Source: Anaeromassilibacillus sp001305115 (GTDB taxonomy: Bacteria > Bacillota > Clostridia > Oscillospirales > Acutalibacteraceae). From it: a stretch of 64,000 bases of DNA. Below the pieces are notes generated by a model. That model saw only the letters and a list, made by a program, of their open reading frames with translations, ran no database searches and was not told where the DNA came from. The first letter of the stretch is position 1, and every line of letters begins with the position of its first letter. The stretch spans positions 496,001 through 560,000 of the forward strand of contig AP031437.1 of the NCBI GenBank assembly GCA_042854365.1, written 5' to 3'. The position numbers and the translations under genes were made by a program. Shown here one piece after another: positions 10,527 to 19,765 of the stretch.

Positions 10527-11280
10527 ATCTCGAACAACTTGTGAAGGGCATAAGCCATTCGATCAAGGAACCGCTGCTGGAAGAGAACCTGCGTAGGAAA
10601 TGCCTAAGGTGCGAAAGACGCTGGGCGTCCATCAGGCTAGAGTACGGTTGTCTACACGACACTGCCTAGCCAGAATGCGGTGAAACACTATACAGTGACG
10701 GTGGCATAAGCATTCGGGAAGAAAAAAGAATATGGAATGTCTCTGACGGATAGCTTTTCTACATGTAAATGTATATTAATCACATGTTGATGATTCGCTC
10801 ATAGGAGCAAATACATAGGAAAGCTAAAGCAGAGATATTCCACCCATATGACCCAGCAGGAGAGTTCGCAAACGAAAATGCGAAAACCTCCTGTTGGGTC
10901 AAACTTTTTATAGGCATTGGATGTATTGTATGGTGACGATATTATACAGTAACAGTTGAAGGATAAGGGGAAATGCTTGGGGTTTGTATAAAGTTTGTTT
11001 CCATCGAAGAAATCCGGCAATAATCGATAAATACCGGAATCGTGTTGTACAAAGAGTGAAAGTAACTCGTATCCAATCAAGGATTGGCAGTTAATAGCAG
11101 GGAACTTCCATAGACATCGGCCTTTCGATTAAACAACCGCTGTTGGAAGAGAGCCAGTATAGAAAACGCCATAGGTGTGAAAGACGCTGTGCGCCCATCG
11201 GATCAGAGTAAGACGTTTACACGACACTGTTTGGGCGGAACGTAGCAAACCCTGCATAGTGACCATTGGCCAAATATCGG
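10527..11280 (+). repeat. Non-coding block with two decayed gene-tail copies; homologous to 49.5-51.2 kb in inverse orientation
   Basis: Directly after the stop codon lies a sequence that ends (10647-10709) in an in-frame vestige reading VVYTTLPSQNAVKHYTVTVA-stop, a copy of the last codons of the upstream gene. A more degraded copy (VYTTLFGRN...) lies at ~11213-11268. Between them are a ~140-bp segment starting with AAAAAAGAATATGGAATGTC, a long hairpin and an ATACCGGAATCGTGTT segment. The same elements in the same order follow the minus-strand glycosidase near 51.1-49.5 kb. Confidence 0.8.
10850..10900 (+). terminator. Long conserved hairpin, terminator-like
   Basis: The outer stem GACCCAGCAGGAG pairs with CTCCTGTTGGGTC (one G-T pair), with an inner stem TTCGCA/TGCGAA. 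It is followed by AAACTTTTTA. The homologous hairpin at 50012-50062 keeps pairing through compensating changes. It may end transcripts that carry a ~350-base 3' tail, or be part of a structured RNA. Confidence 0.6.
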
Positions 11281-12008
11281 ATACGCTTCGAAAGGTATGG
11301 AAGTATCCATATCCGAACCCGACCAAATATCTGACAGCTGGTAGTGGGGAAGCTTGCGCAGAAACCGTGGCAGATGTGAAGGACACTGTGTGTCAGTTAA
11401 CAGGAAGTTTTATTGTAACCCCATGTGTAAAGTATAAAAGATATGTTATCACATGATTCAGTTCATGTAGGTGGTGGGACCTGTGGATAAATGTTTTCAT
11501 AGATATAAGGAAATAAAAAATATTTCGCAAGCTTTCAGATTTTTCTGTATTTTTAAAAGGATTTCTCTTATGTATGGGTCCCCTAATTTCAGGGCATTCA
11601 ATTGAATAGTACAGGTGAATCATGTAGGCAACCAGACACATGTTTATAATGTGTCCGGCTGTTCTTGTTTCTTCTTAGTTAAAATCTGGGCGGTGAAGGG
11701 CCTATTTTTGGGGGAGAAAACGCAGGAATATAGATACAGAAATAGATTCACAGGTTTGCTTATAAAAGCTGCTCAATAAGGAGGGGATAAAAAGGAACCG
11801 CTTCTGTTGGAAGGGGAGGGAGTGGAAGATTTCCCATTACAGATTTGATACTGTTCAATTTGCGCAGAAGATGCTATAATAGCAAAGATATCAGTGGATT
11901 TTTTAGAACTATTTCTTATATTAGGTTAAAAAATAGACGATGTATTCCAAAATAATAGGGAATATGGATACAGAATCATCCCTTTATCGATCATGGGGTT
12001 GCTTGGAA
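11281..12008. promoter_or_regulatory. Intergenic stretch with putative promoter for the lipoprotein/two-component operon
   Basis: No gene is supported. TATAAT at 11875-11880 lies 17 bases after a weak -35 TGTTCA (11852-11857). An in-frame ATG at 11940 exists but lacks a ribosome site. Confidence 0.5.
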
Positions 12009-12023
12009 AAGGAGGGCTGCGGA

Positions 12024-13394
12024 TTGTCTCATAGATTGCGCATTTGGTGCACGGCGGTTGCCGTAGCTCTGGTTATTTCGACGCTGTTTTCAGGGTGCTC
12101 TCTATCGGCCTTGGACGCGCAGTCCTTAATGCGTCCGCCGCGTCCCACAGGGGAGCGTGCACAAATCCACGATGAATTGGAAAAATCGGCGGGCGGAAGC
12201 CTGACCCTCAAATATCCCAGTCGGGGGGAATACCGTTCGGCCATTGTTATGCATAGCCTGGTAAGCGCGGGGCAAGAGGATGCTATTGCTTTTTACCAGA
12301 AAAAGGGCGATAGCGCTGGCATCAATGTCATGTTTATCCATAAGCAGGAGGACAGCTGGAAAGCGATTGGTGACTTTAATAATCCAGCCAGTACGGTGGA
12401 TAAGATTTGTTTCGGCGATGTAAACGGCGATGGCCACGATGAGGCTGTGATCGGCTGGGGAAGCAACATCAACAACTCTACAACCATCTGTGTGTATTAT
12501 TTTGATCGGGGGGAGATCCATGAACTCAAGTTGGAACAATCCTATACCGAAATGGTTGTGATGGACTTCGATGATGACCGGTGCGACGAGATTTTTACCG
12601 CGAGCGTTACGGTGGGCGACCAGCCGGCCATTGCGCGGCTTTTGCGCGTAAAAGACAATCAGCCGGAAATTGTCGGCTCTGCCAATTTGGATACCACGGT
12701 GACTAGTTATGCTTCTACAGCAGCTGGAATCATCAGCGAAACCGGGGAACTGAAAGGGGTTGTCCTCGACGGCCGCAAAAGCGCAGATACCCTGGTGACG
12801 GAAATGCTGTACTGGGATGAAGAGACTTCTACTCTGCAATCTCCGTTTTACGACAGCAACGCACAGACATCCAATTACACCACGCGCAAAACGCGCGCTG
12901 TATCGCAGTCCATCGGGGACAGCAAGATTATCGAGATTCCGATCGTAACCCCTATGCCAGGTTATACAGCGGACAATGCGCCCGATGAGACAAGCTATCT
13001 TACGAACTGGCACCGTTTTGATGAGCGGGAGGGAACGTTGGTGCGCAGTGTTTCCATGGTGATGGATTATACCGACGGGTATTCCTTTTTAGTGCCAGAC
13101 ATGTGGCGTGGAAAGGTCAGCACCCGGATGGATGCAGCCACGCGCACTCTGACGTTTTATGAATGGGTTGTTGCAGATGAAACGACGGGGTCAGGGGCGA
13201 TGGGCGCGGCATTATTGCGTCTACAGGTGTTTACCAAGGATAAATGGGAAAAACAGGAGGGAACAGACGGCTATTATCAGTTGGTCGATAACAACAATCT
13301 GGTGTTTGCCGCGTCGATTCCCACACCGGATAACGCACTGTCCCTTACTATCAATGATATAAAAAGCGGATTTGAACTGATTCATCAGGAATAA
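12024..13394 (+). CDS. Lipoprotein with FG-GAP/EF-hand-like repeat, first gene of a two-component operon
   Basis: About 456 residues from TTG 12024, chosen because AGGAGG lies 9 bases upstream and a lipoprotein signal follows directly (hydrophobic core, then LFSGC lipobox). The mature part contains CFGDVNGDGHDEAVIGW, a calcium-binding-like loop of FG-GAP/VCBS beta-propeller repeats, and a second weaker one (VVMDFDDDRCDEIF). The rest is beta-rich and not recognised. It sits 128 bases before a response regulator and kinase, an arrangement that suggests a ligand-binding or envelope-sensing partner of that system; this is inference. An upstream ATG at 11940 would hide the signal peptide and is less likely. 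Confidence 0.75.
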   Translation: MSHRLRIWCTAVAVALVISTLFSGCSLSALDAQSLMRPPRPTGERAQIHDELEKSAGGSLTLKYPSRGEYRSAIVMHSLVSAGQEDAIAFYQKKGDSAGINVMFIHKQEDSWKAIGDFNNPASTVDKICFGDVNGDGHDEAVIGWGSNINNSTTICVYYFDRGEIHELKLEQSYTEMVVMDFDDDRCDEIFTASVTVGDQPAIARLLRVKDNQPEIVGSANLDTTVTSYASTAAGIISETGELKGVVLDGRKSADTLVTEMLYWDEETSTLQSPFYDSNAQTSNYTTRKTRAVSQSIGDSKIIEIPIVTPMPGYTADNAPDETSYLTNWHRFDEREGTLVRSVSMVMDYTDGYSFLVPDMWRGKVSTRMDAATRTLTFYEWVVADETTGSGAMGAALLRLQVFTKDKWEKQEGTDGYYQLVDNNNLVFAASIPTPDNALSLTINDIKSGFELIHQE

Positions 13395-13522
13395 ACGTCG
13401 TCTTTGCACGCTGCCTTTATTCCAGGATAGTGATACAAAACCCATGGGGGAGAAGCCCCTGTTTTTCGATGGGGAAAAGCGGAACAGCCGCTGGAACGTT
13501 CAGGTGGAAAGGTTGTATTGTT

Positions 13523-14227
13523 ATGAAAAAAGTACTGGTTGCGGAGGATGAACAGGCCATCCGCGAATTCGTTGTAATCAATTTGAAGCGCGCCGGTTAT
13601 GAGGCATATGAGGCTTCAAACGGGGAAGAGGCGCTGGAGACTTATGAGCGGGAGGGCAAGGATTTTGATGTAGCCATTCTCGACATTATGATGCCCGGAA
13701 AATTCGATGGCCTTGCCGTTTGTAAGGAACTGCGAAAGCAGAGCGGCTCCATTGGTATCATTATGTTGACGGCGCGCACCCAAGAGATGGACAAAGTCAG
13801 TGGGCTGATGATGGGGGCGGATGACTATGTGACAAAGCCGTTCAGTCCTTCGGAGTTGGTCGCCCGTGTGGATGCCGTTTATCGCCGTGTTGCGCTTGCA
13901 CAGATGCGCGACGAAAACAATTTTAAGGAGGAAATCCGCTCTGGCGAGTTCGCACTCAATTTGCGCAACCGCACATTGATGAAGCGTGGCACGCCGATCG
14001 AATTGACACAGGTAGAATTTCAAATCATGGAATACTTTTTTTCCAACCCTGGCACAGCCCTGGACCGTTCCGCCATATTAAAACATGTTTGGGGGGAAGC
14101 CTACTATGGGGAGGAAAAGATTGTCGATGTGAATATCCGCCGCCTTCGTATGAAAGTAGAGGATGAACCCAGCAACCCAAAGCACATTGTCACGGTTTGG
14201 GGCCTGGGCTATAAGTGGGAAGCGTAA
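13523..14227 (+). CDS. OmpR/PhoB-family response regulator
   Basis: 234 residues: receiver domain (~1-120) with acidic pocket AEDE, phosphoacceptor Asp54 in ILDIMMPG, Thr in MLTAR and Lys in TKPF, then a winged-helix DNA-binding domain (~135-232) with the typical ending HIVTVWGLGYKWE. ATG 13523 is chosen over an in-frame upstream start because the receiver begins there (MKKVLVAEDE). It is followed 36 bases later by its histidine kinase. PhoB-type regulators bind direct repeats spaced 11 bp; such repeats occur in front of the GH2 and GH97 genes in this window, but a link is unproven. Confidence 0.93.
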   Translation: MKKVLVAEDEQAIREFVVINLKRAGYEAYEASNGEEALETYEREGKDFDVAILDIMMPGKFDGLAVCKELRKQSGSIGIIMLTARTQEMDKVSGLMMGADDYVTKPFSPSELVARVDAVYRRVALAQMRDENNFKEEIRSGEFALNLRNRTLMKRGTPIELTQVEFQIMEYFFSNPGTALDRSAILKHVWGEAYYGEEKIVDVNIRRLRMKVEDEPSNPKHIVTVWGLGYKWEA

Positions 14228-14263
14228 GGCAAGGCGATTGCTTGAGAGAGGAGGGAAACCCGC

Positions 14264-15712
14264 ATGGTGGTAAAAGGCATTACAAAACGCTGGCTTTTGA
14301 ATAGCCTTGGTGTTATACTGATCTTAATCATTGCGCTGGTTTTCAGCCTTTCGTTTGCCATTCAGAATTATATTTATTACGGAATCCAGCAGGCAATCAA
14401 CGGCCGTGCGGGAGAGATTACCAATGTCTTTTCCGATTACGGGCAGCGGTCCTCGCAGGATTTTATCACGGTTGCACGTAACTATGTAGAGAATTTCCCC
14501 AATAAAGAGAGCATGGAATTGATGGTCTTTAATGCAGAAGGCCACATCATCACGACATCCATCGGCTTTGCCCCCGATGAGAGCCAGCCAATGCCGGACT
14601 ATCAGCAGGCTTTGGCAGATTCCAATGGCTATGGAACATGGACCGGGAATCTGACCAGCGGGGAGAAGGTGATGGCCGTCACACGGGTGATCCATAACAA
14701 TGCCGGCAGTGTTGTGGGGGGCGTGCGGTATGTTGTCTCTTTGGAGGAGGCAGACAAACAGATCGGGATGCTGGTGTGCATCTTGATTTTAGCAGGTGCT
14801 ATTATTTTGCTGTTTATCTCGGTTTCGAGCTACTATTTTATGAAGTCCATTCTCACGCCGATCAAAGAGATCGGCGCAACCGCGCGGCGCATCGCTCAAG
14901 GCGATTTTAAAGCGCGCATCGAGAAGTCAAACGACGACGAAATTGGGCAACTGTGTGATACCATCAATGACATGGCGGTAGAGCTGGGGGCGGCGGAAAA
15001 GATGAAAAATGATTTCATTTCCTCTGTATCCCATGAGCTGCGTACACCTTTGACAGCTATCAAGGGATGGGCGGAGACGATGCAGGGTGGCGGAATGGAC
15101 GACGCCACGTTTGACAAAGGAATGAGTGTGATTATTCGGGAATCGGAGCGGCTTTCCGGTATTGTAGAGGAGCTGCTGGATTTTTCCCGCATGCAGAGCG
15201 GCCGTATGACCTTGACAATGGACAAAATCGACATCCTTGCCGAGTTGGGCGAAGCGGTCTATATGTTCAGCGAGCGCGCAAAATCCGAACACAAATACCT
15301 GCTGTACGAGGAACCGAGGATGCTTTCCCCGGTGCTGGGGGACATCAACCGGCTGCGTCAGGTATTTGTCAATATCTTGGACAATGCGTTAAAATATACA
15401 AACGAGGGCGGAACCATCAGTGTGGTTGCCTCCGAGGAAAACGGATTTATCCGCGTCGCAATCAGCGACAATGGGTGTGGAATTCCGCCGGAGCATCTCC
15501 CCAACGTGAAGAAAAAATTTTATAAGGCGAACCAGACCGTCCGTGGCTCTGGAATTGGTTTGGCACTCGCCGACGAGATCATGCGGCTGCATTCCGGCAG
15601 TCTGGAGATTGAGAGCCACGAAAATGTAGGAACAGTGGTCACTATTCGAATTCCTACATTCCGCGAAAGAACGCCGGACCCCGCGCAAGACAAAGAAAGG
15701 ATACCCGAATAG
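14264..15712 (+). CDS. Membrane sensor histidine kinase
   Basis: 482 residues. Two membrane segments (~13-35 and ~168-190) flank an extracellular sensor region of ~130 residues, followed by HAMP, HisKA with His257 in SVSHELRTPL, and HATPase with N-box (NILDNALKY), SDNGCGIP and GSGIGLALA motifs. GAGGAGGG precedes the ATG by 9 bases. It should phosphorylate the regulator immediately upstream. Overall layout resembles WalK/PhoR-type kinases but without a PAS domain. The next gene starts one base after the stop codon. Confidence 0.93.
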   Translation: MVVKGITKRWLLNSLGVILILIIALVFSLSFAIQNYIYYGIQQAINGRAGEITNVFSDYGQRSSQDFITVARNYVENFPNKESMELMVFNAEGHIITTSIGFAPDESQPMPDYQQALADSNGYGTWTGNLTSGEKVMAVTRVIHNNAGSVVGGVRYVVSLEEADKQIGMLVCILILAGAIILLFISVSSYYFMKSILTPIKEIGATARRIAQGDFKARIEKSNDDEIGQLCDTINDMAVELGAAEKMKNDFISSVSHELRTPLTAIKGWAETMQGGGMDDATFDKGMSVIIRESERLSGIVEELLDFSRMQSGRMTLTMDKIDILAELGEAVYMFSERAKSEHKYLLYEEPRMLSPVLGDINRLRQVFVNILDNALKYTNEGGTISVVASEENGFIRVAISDNGCGIPPEHLPNVKKKFYKANQTVRGSGIGLALADEIMRLHSGSLEIESHENVGTVVTIRIPTFRERTPDPAQDKERIPE

Positions 15713-15713
15713 A

Positions 15714-16703
15714 ATGGCTAGAGAAACAACAAAACGCATCACCTCCATCGGCGGGCAAGCTTTGATCGAGGGCATTATGATGCGTGGACCGAAGCGTACA
15801 GAAATTTCTGTTCGCATGCCGGACGGCACGATTTCCTCCGAAACCTTGGAGACGGGCGGTTTGGCAAAAAAGTATAAGATTTTCCGCGTCCCGATTTTCC
15901 GGGGGATTGCAGCGTTTATCGATTCGCTTTCCACCGGATTTAAAGCGCTGAATATTTCAGCGGAAAAGTCCGGTATGGCGGAAGAAGAGGGGGAACCCTC
16001 AAAGTTTGACCAGTGGATGGAGCGCGTTTTTGGCGATAAGCTGATGAATGCGATCATGGCAGTAGGAACGGTTTTGGGTCTGCTGCTGGCAATTGTGCTG
16101 TTTTTCTTTTTGCCGACGTGGTTGTTTAATGTGTGTGAGCAGTACCTCTTTGGCGAAGGAATCGAAGGCTGGCGCTCCATTGTGGAAGGCGCCATGCGCA
16201 TCGGAATTTTTGTTGCGTATATTGCAGTTGTTGCGCATATGCCGGAGATCAAGCGTGTGTTTCAGTATCACGGTGCAGAACATAAGACGATCTTCTGTTA
16301 TGAAAACGAAGAGGAACTTACGGTGGAAAATGTGCGCCGGCACGGACGCTTCCATCCGCGCTGTGGCACCAGCTTCATGATTATTATGCTGTTGTTGGGC
16401 GTGATTATCGGCTTCTTCATTCCGTTTACCAATCCGATTTTGCGTACACTGGTCAAATTGTTGTGTATCCCGTTGGTGGTGGGCATTGGTTATGAGCTGA
16501 TCCGTATTTGCGGCCGTTATGACAACCTTGCAACACGCATCATTTCGGCCCCTGGCCTTTGGATGCAGCGCCTGACAGTGAAGGAACCGGACGACAGCAT
16601 GATCGAAGTGGCGATTGAGGCAATGAAAGCGGTGATTCCGGAGGATGGTACCGATCTGCAATGCCCATTTCAAGCCAAACAGCCGAAGGAGAAAACAGCA
16701 TGA
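15714..16703 (+). CDS. DUF1385 (YqhQ-like) membrane protein
   Basis: 329 residues with the DUF1385 signature: N-terminal GGQALIEGIMMRGP, RGIAAF, central membrane segments (~115-140 and ~155-180), the motif YHGAEHKTIFCYE, RFHPRCGTSFM, and further C-terminal membrane segments. Similar to Bacillus subtilis YqhQ, whose function is unknown to me. It starts one base after the kinase stop and its own stop overlaps the prmC start (ATGA), so it is translationally coupled to prmC, a pairing common in Clostridia. Confidence 0.9.
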   Translation: MARETTKRITSIGGQALIEGIMMRGPKRTEISVRMPDGTISSETLETGGLAKKYKIFRVPIFRGIAAFIDSLSTGFKALNISAEKSGMAEEEGEPSKFDQWMERVFGDKLMNAIMAVGTVLGLLLAIVLFFFLPTWLFNVCEQYLFGEGIEGWRSIVEGAMRIGIFVAYIAVVAHMPEIKRVFQYHGAEHKTIFCYENEEELTVENVRRHGRFHPRCGTSFMIIMLLLGVIIGFFIPFTNPILRTLVKLLCIPLVVGIGYELIRICGRYDNLATRIISAPGLWMQRLTVKEPDDSMIEVAIEAMKAVIPEDGTDLQCPFQAKQPKEKTA

Positions 16704-17581
16704 CGCTGCGGCAAGTTTATCAAAAAGGAAAAGTGCTTTTGGAAAAGGCAGGGATTGAAACCCCTGCCTTTGATGCTGTTTGCCTTTTTCAGAAGGTCTT
16801 CGGACTGGATCGCCAGCAGTTGATTATCCACGGGACGGAAACAGCCGCCGATTCTAAGGCAGACGCTTATTGGATGCTCTGTGAAAAGCGTGCCAAAGGC
16901 CGCCCGCTTCAATATATCCTCGGAGAATGGCCATTCATGGACTTTACCCTCCGCGTGGGGGATGGCGTGTTAGTACCGCGCGAAGAAACAGAATTATTGG
17001 TGTATACCGTTGCAGAACACATAAAATCGGCTGGCCTCGCCCGAGCGGATTTGCAGGGGGCCGATCTTTGCGGCGGCAGCGGCGCGGTGGCGTTGGGATT
17101 GTCGTCCCTGTTACCAAGGCTGAAACTTTTCTGTGCAGAGTTTTACGAAGAGGCTTTTCACTATCTCGAAGAGAACGTCCGCCTTTTGGAAAATAAGGCG
17201 GTATGCCCCGTCCGGCTGGATGTTCTGTCTCCGGAGGCAGCGTTGCCCGTTTCGAGACTCGACCTGGTAGTGTCAAATCCCCCATACGTAGCGGCATCTG
17301 AAATTGCCGGACTGCAAAGAGAAGTGCAGCAAGAGCCGTATACAGCTTTGGACGGGGGGGAGGACGGCTTGCTGTTTTACCGAGCGATTGCCCGGCGGTG
17401 GATTCCCCAAGTACGTCCCGGAGGAATTGTAGCGGTGGAAATTGGAGAAGGACAGGCGCAGGCCGTGATGAAGTTGTTTCATGATGCAGGGGTTCGGGCA
17501 CTGGAAGTGTATAAGGATTTCAATGGATTGGACCGGGTCGTCATAGGAACGGTTGAAAACGGTGTCTCATCGTCCGGCTAA
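16700..17581 (+). CDS. prmC: Release factor glutamine methyltransferase
   Basis: 293 residues from ATG 16700, which overlaps the stop of the preceding gene; an in-frame upstream start at 16661 would overlap much more. N-terminal helical domain, PREETELL motif, SAM-binding Rossmann region (ADLCGGSGAVALGL; usually DLGTGSGA), and the diagnostic NPPY motif at ~193-196 that holds the substrate Gln. PrmC methylates the GGQ glutamine of peptide-chain release factors in the cytoplasm. prfA, often adjacent, is not in the window. Confidence 0.93.
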   Translation: MTLRQVYQKGKVLLEKAGIETPAFDAVCLFQKVFGLDRQQLIIHGTETAADSKADAYWMLCEKRAKGRPLQYILGEWPFMDFTLRVGDGVLVPREETELLVYTVAEHIKSAGLARADLQGADLCGGSGAVALGLSSLLPRLKLFCAEFYEEAFHYLEENVRLLENKAVCPVRLDVLSPEAALPVSRLDLVVSNPPYVAASEIAGLQREVQQEPYTALDGGEDGLLFYRAIARRWIPQVRPGGIVAVEIGEGQAQAVMKLFHDAGVRALEVYKDFNGLDRVVIGTVENGVSSSG

Positions 17582-17680
17582 ACGGTCAACAAAAGGGAGA
17601 GGGTCCCAACAGTCATGAAGGGACTTGAGAATATCCTCTGAATACTCTCGCTTTTTCAAATCTAGATATTTTTCAGGTAG

Positions 17681-17742
17681 AAAGAGGATGCCCCTTTCCT
17701 ATGGATTGAAAAATTCGTAGTTTTGGGACATCCTCTCTTTTT
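17681..17742 (+). terminator. Terminator of the two-component/prmC operon
   Basis: AAGAGGATG...CATCCTCT stem with a long (~39-base) AT-rich loop and TCTTTTTGG tail, 100 bases after the prmC stop. Confidence 0.7.
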
Positions 17743-18040
17743 GGTTAGGCTCCCCGGCAAAGCTGGTGGAGGAACTCTGTAAAAAGCTTTCGTATCGGGC
17801 AAAGTGAGCGGATCACAACAATCTTTTGATGAAAGAAGGCTGCCGTTAGAAAGGCGATTGCCCGTTTACGGGGTGTGGGGCAAGTGATATAACCAGAATA
17901 AAGTTTATACGTCTTGAGATGTTTGCAGGAATAGGCCCTTATTAGGGGCTTATGCTTCCTTAGCCGGTGGATTTGGCTACCGGATATGGACAGCCCAATT
18001 TTTCAAAATACAAGGAATCATAGAGTCCTCAAAACCTATA
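17743..18040. other. Intergenic stretch without a recognised gene
   Basis: Only a small hairpin (GCCCCTTATTAGGGGC-like, near 17935-17951) stands out. Confidence 0.5.
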
Positions 18041-19020
18041 AAGGCGAAGATGAGGAAAACCTGCCTTGCTTGCCTATAAAATGTAGGTAAAGTCTGCAAC
18101 GGATGTCAAGACGATCTGCCCTGCTTGCCAATAGGCAAATCCGGCGAACTACCATAATGGTTCCCTTCATTTACCTAAAAATGTAGGGAAGGCCTGCAAC
18201 GGATGTCAAGACGATCTGCCCTGCTTGCCAATAGGCAAATCTGGCGAACTACCATAATGGTTCCCTTCATTTACCTAAAAATGTAGGGAAGGTCTGCAAC
18301 GGATGTCAAGACGATCTGCCCTGCTTGCCAATAGGCAAACTTGGCGAACTACCGTAATGGTTCACTCCATTTGCCTATAAAATGTAGGGAAGGCCTGCGA
18401 CGATTGTCAAGACGATCTGCCCTGCTTGCCAATAGGCAAACTTGGCGAACTACCGTAATGGTTCACTCCATTTACCTATAAAATGTAGGGAAGGCCTGCG
18501 ACGGATGTCAAGACGATCTGCCCTGCTTGCCAATAGGCAAATCTGGCAACTACCATAATGGTTCCCTTCATTTACCTAAAAATGTAGGTAAGGCCTGCAA
18601 CGGATGTCAAGACGATCTGCCCTGCTTGCCAATAGGCAAACTTGGCGAACTACCGTAATGGTTCACTCCTTTTGCCTATAAAATGTAGGGAAGGCCCGCA
18701 GCGGATGTCAAGACGATCTGCCCTGCTTGCCAATAGGCAAACCTGGCAAACTACCGTAATGGTTCCCTTCATTTACCTAAAAATGTAGGTAAGGCCTGCG
18801 ACGGATGTCAAGACAACCTGCCTTGTTTGCCTAATAGGCAAACCCGGATAACTGTCGTAATGGTTCCCTTCATTTATCTATAAAATGTAGGGAAGGCCTG
18901 CGACGATTGTCAAGGCAATCTGCTTTTTTACCTAATCGGCAAATCCAGTTATCTATCGTAATGGTTAGCCCCATTGGCTTATAAAAAATATAAGAAAGAC
19001 CTACGACAATTATCAGGATC
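18041..19020. repeat. Tandem array of ~10 palindrome-bearing ~100-bp units
   Basis: The anchor ACGATCTGCCCTGCTTGCC recurs at 18111, 18211, 18311, 18412, 18513, 18612 and 18713, then in decayed form near 18813, 18915 and 19017: period 99-101 bp. Each unit carries two short inverted repeats, TTGCC-AATA-GGCAA and TTACCTA...TAGGTAA (or TTTGCCTATAAAATGTAGG). Units diverge gradually toward the right end. No spacer diversity and no cas genes, so not CRISPR. No coding potential is convincing. Confidence 0.9.
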
Positions 19021-19530
19021 CTTTATACTGGAGTCAAAGGGAGCGGAGAGAAACAGTCGGGAAAATAGCGCTTTTCCATTCTGTATCGAACAAAAAAGGA
19101 ATACAAAAAATGGGGAGAATATATTTTCACAGGATAAAACAGGTGAATCGGTGCCACCCAAAGAGCAAAACGAAGGGACATTATTGGGTAAAGAACCGAT
19201 TGCTTGTGAACAACAAGTTTATATTCGCTATCGGTAACATTTTAAGATCTTTCTATGGTGGTTTTGACCGCAGGAGTTACATATACAGGTTTCCATCGTA
19301 AAAGAAAAAAGCTGGCTGATAGGCTTTTACACGAACGCCAATGATCCTAGAAGATGTCGTCAAACCGATACCGAATCATGATGCGTAGAAAACAACAGAG
19401 AGGATGAATCCAAACGGTCTGTTGGGCACTGAAACTTTATATGGATATAGACTAGGGGGACTCTCCTTTTGCATAGAACGCTTGAGATAGAAACCCGGGC
19501 AAATCTTTGTTCGAAATTGTTCGGAATCCA
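19021..19530. other. Intergenic stretch without a recognised gene
   Basis: An 87-codon open frame starting inside the last repeat unit (18974-19237) has no ribosome site and no recognisable sequence; I see nothing else. Confidence 0.5.
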
Positions 19531-19559
19531 TTGCTTTTCTTTGAAAAATACGATATAAT
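19531..19559 (+). promoter_or_regulatory. recA promoter
   Basis: TTGCTT, 17-bp spacer, TATAAT. It is about 207 bp before the recA start, giving a long leader. No Gram-positive LexA box with correct spacing was found; a CGAA-ATT-GTTCG sequence at 19512-19523 just upstream has the wrong spacing. Confidence 0.75.
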
Positions 19560-19565
19560 AACCTC

Positions 19566-19745
19566 ACACACGAAGCGGGAATCGACGATATCCGCTTCAT
19601 AGAAGAACGATGGAATCCTTGATGAAAAACAAAGTCCGTTTTTCATCGGATTTGTGAAACAATCGTCCGTTTTGTGTTCGTCAATTTTATGTCATAAAAG
19701 CTGTCATTTTAAGACGCCGGAACGTTTTCCGGCGTTTTTCCAATC
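19566..19745 (+). promoter_or_regulatory. Structured recA leader with three hairpins, the last terminator-like
   Basis: Inverted repeats: GAAGCGG...CCGCTTC (~19573-19599), GATGAAAAAC...GTTTTTCATC (~19620-19646), and GACGCCGGAACGTTTTCCGGCGTTTTT (~19712-19739), the last followed by T-run and located only ~27 bases before the recA ATG. This could be an attenuator. Confidence 0.6.
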
Positions 19746-19765
19746 AAAAGACCGGAGGGAATCAA

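Noticed and set aside
18041..19020. CRISPR array
   Set aside because: The whole 100-bp unit is repeated, there are no unique spacers, and no cas genes are near. The same holds for 29651-30146 and 50210-51186.
19501..19530. LexA operator before recA
   Set aside because: CGAA-ATT-GTTCG resembles half sites, but the spacing is too short for the CGAAC-N4-GTTCG consensus.
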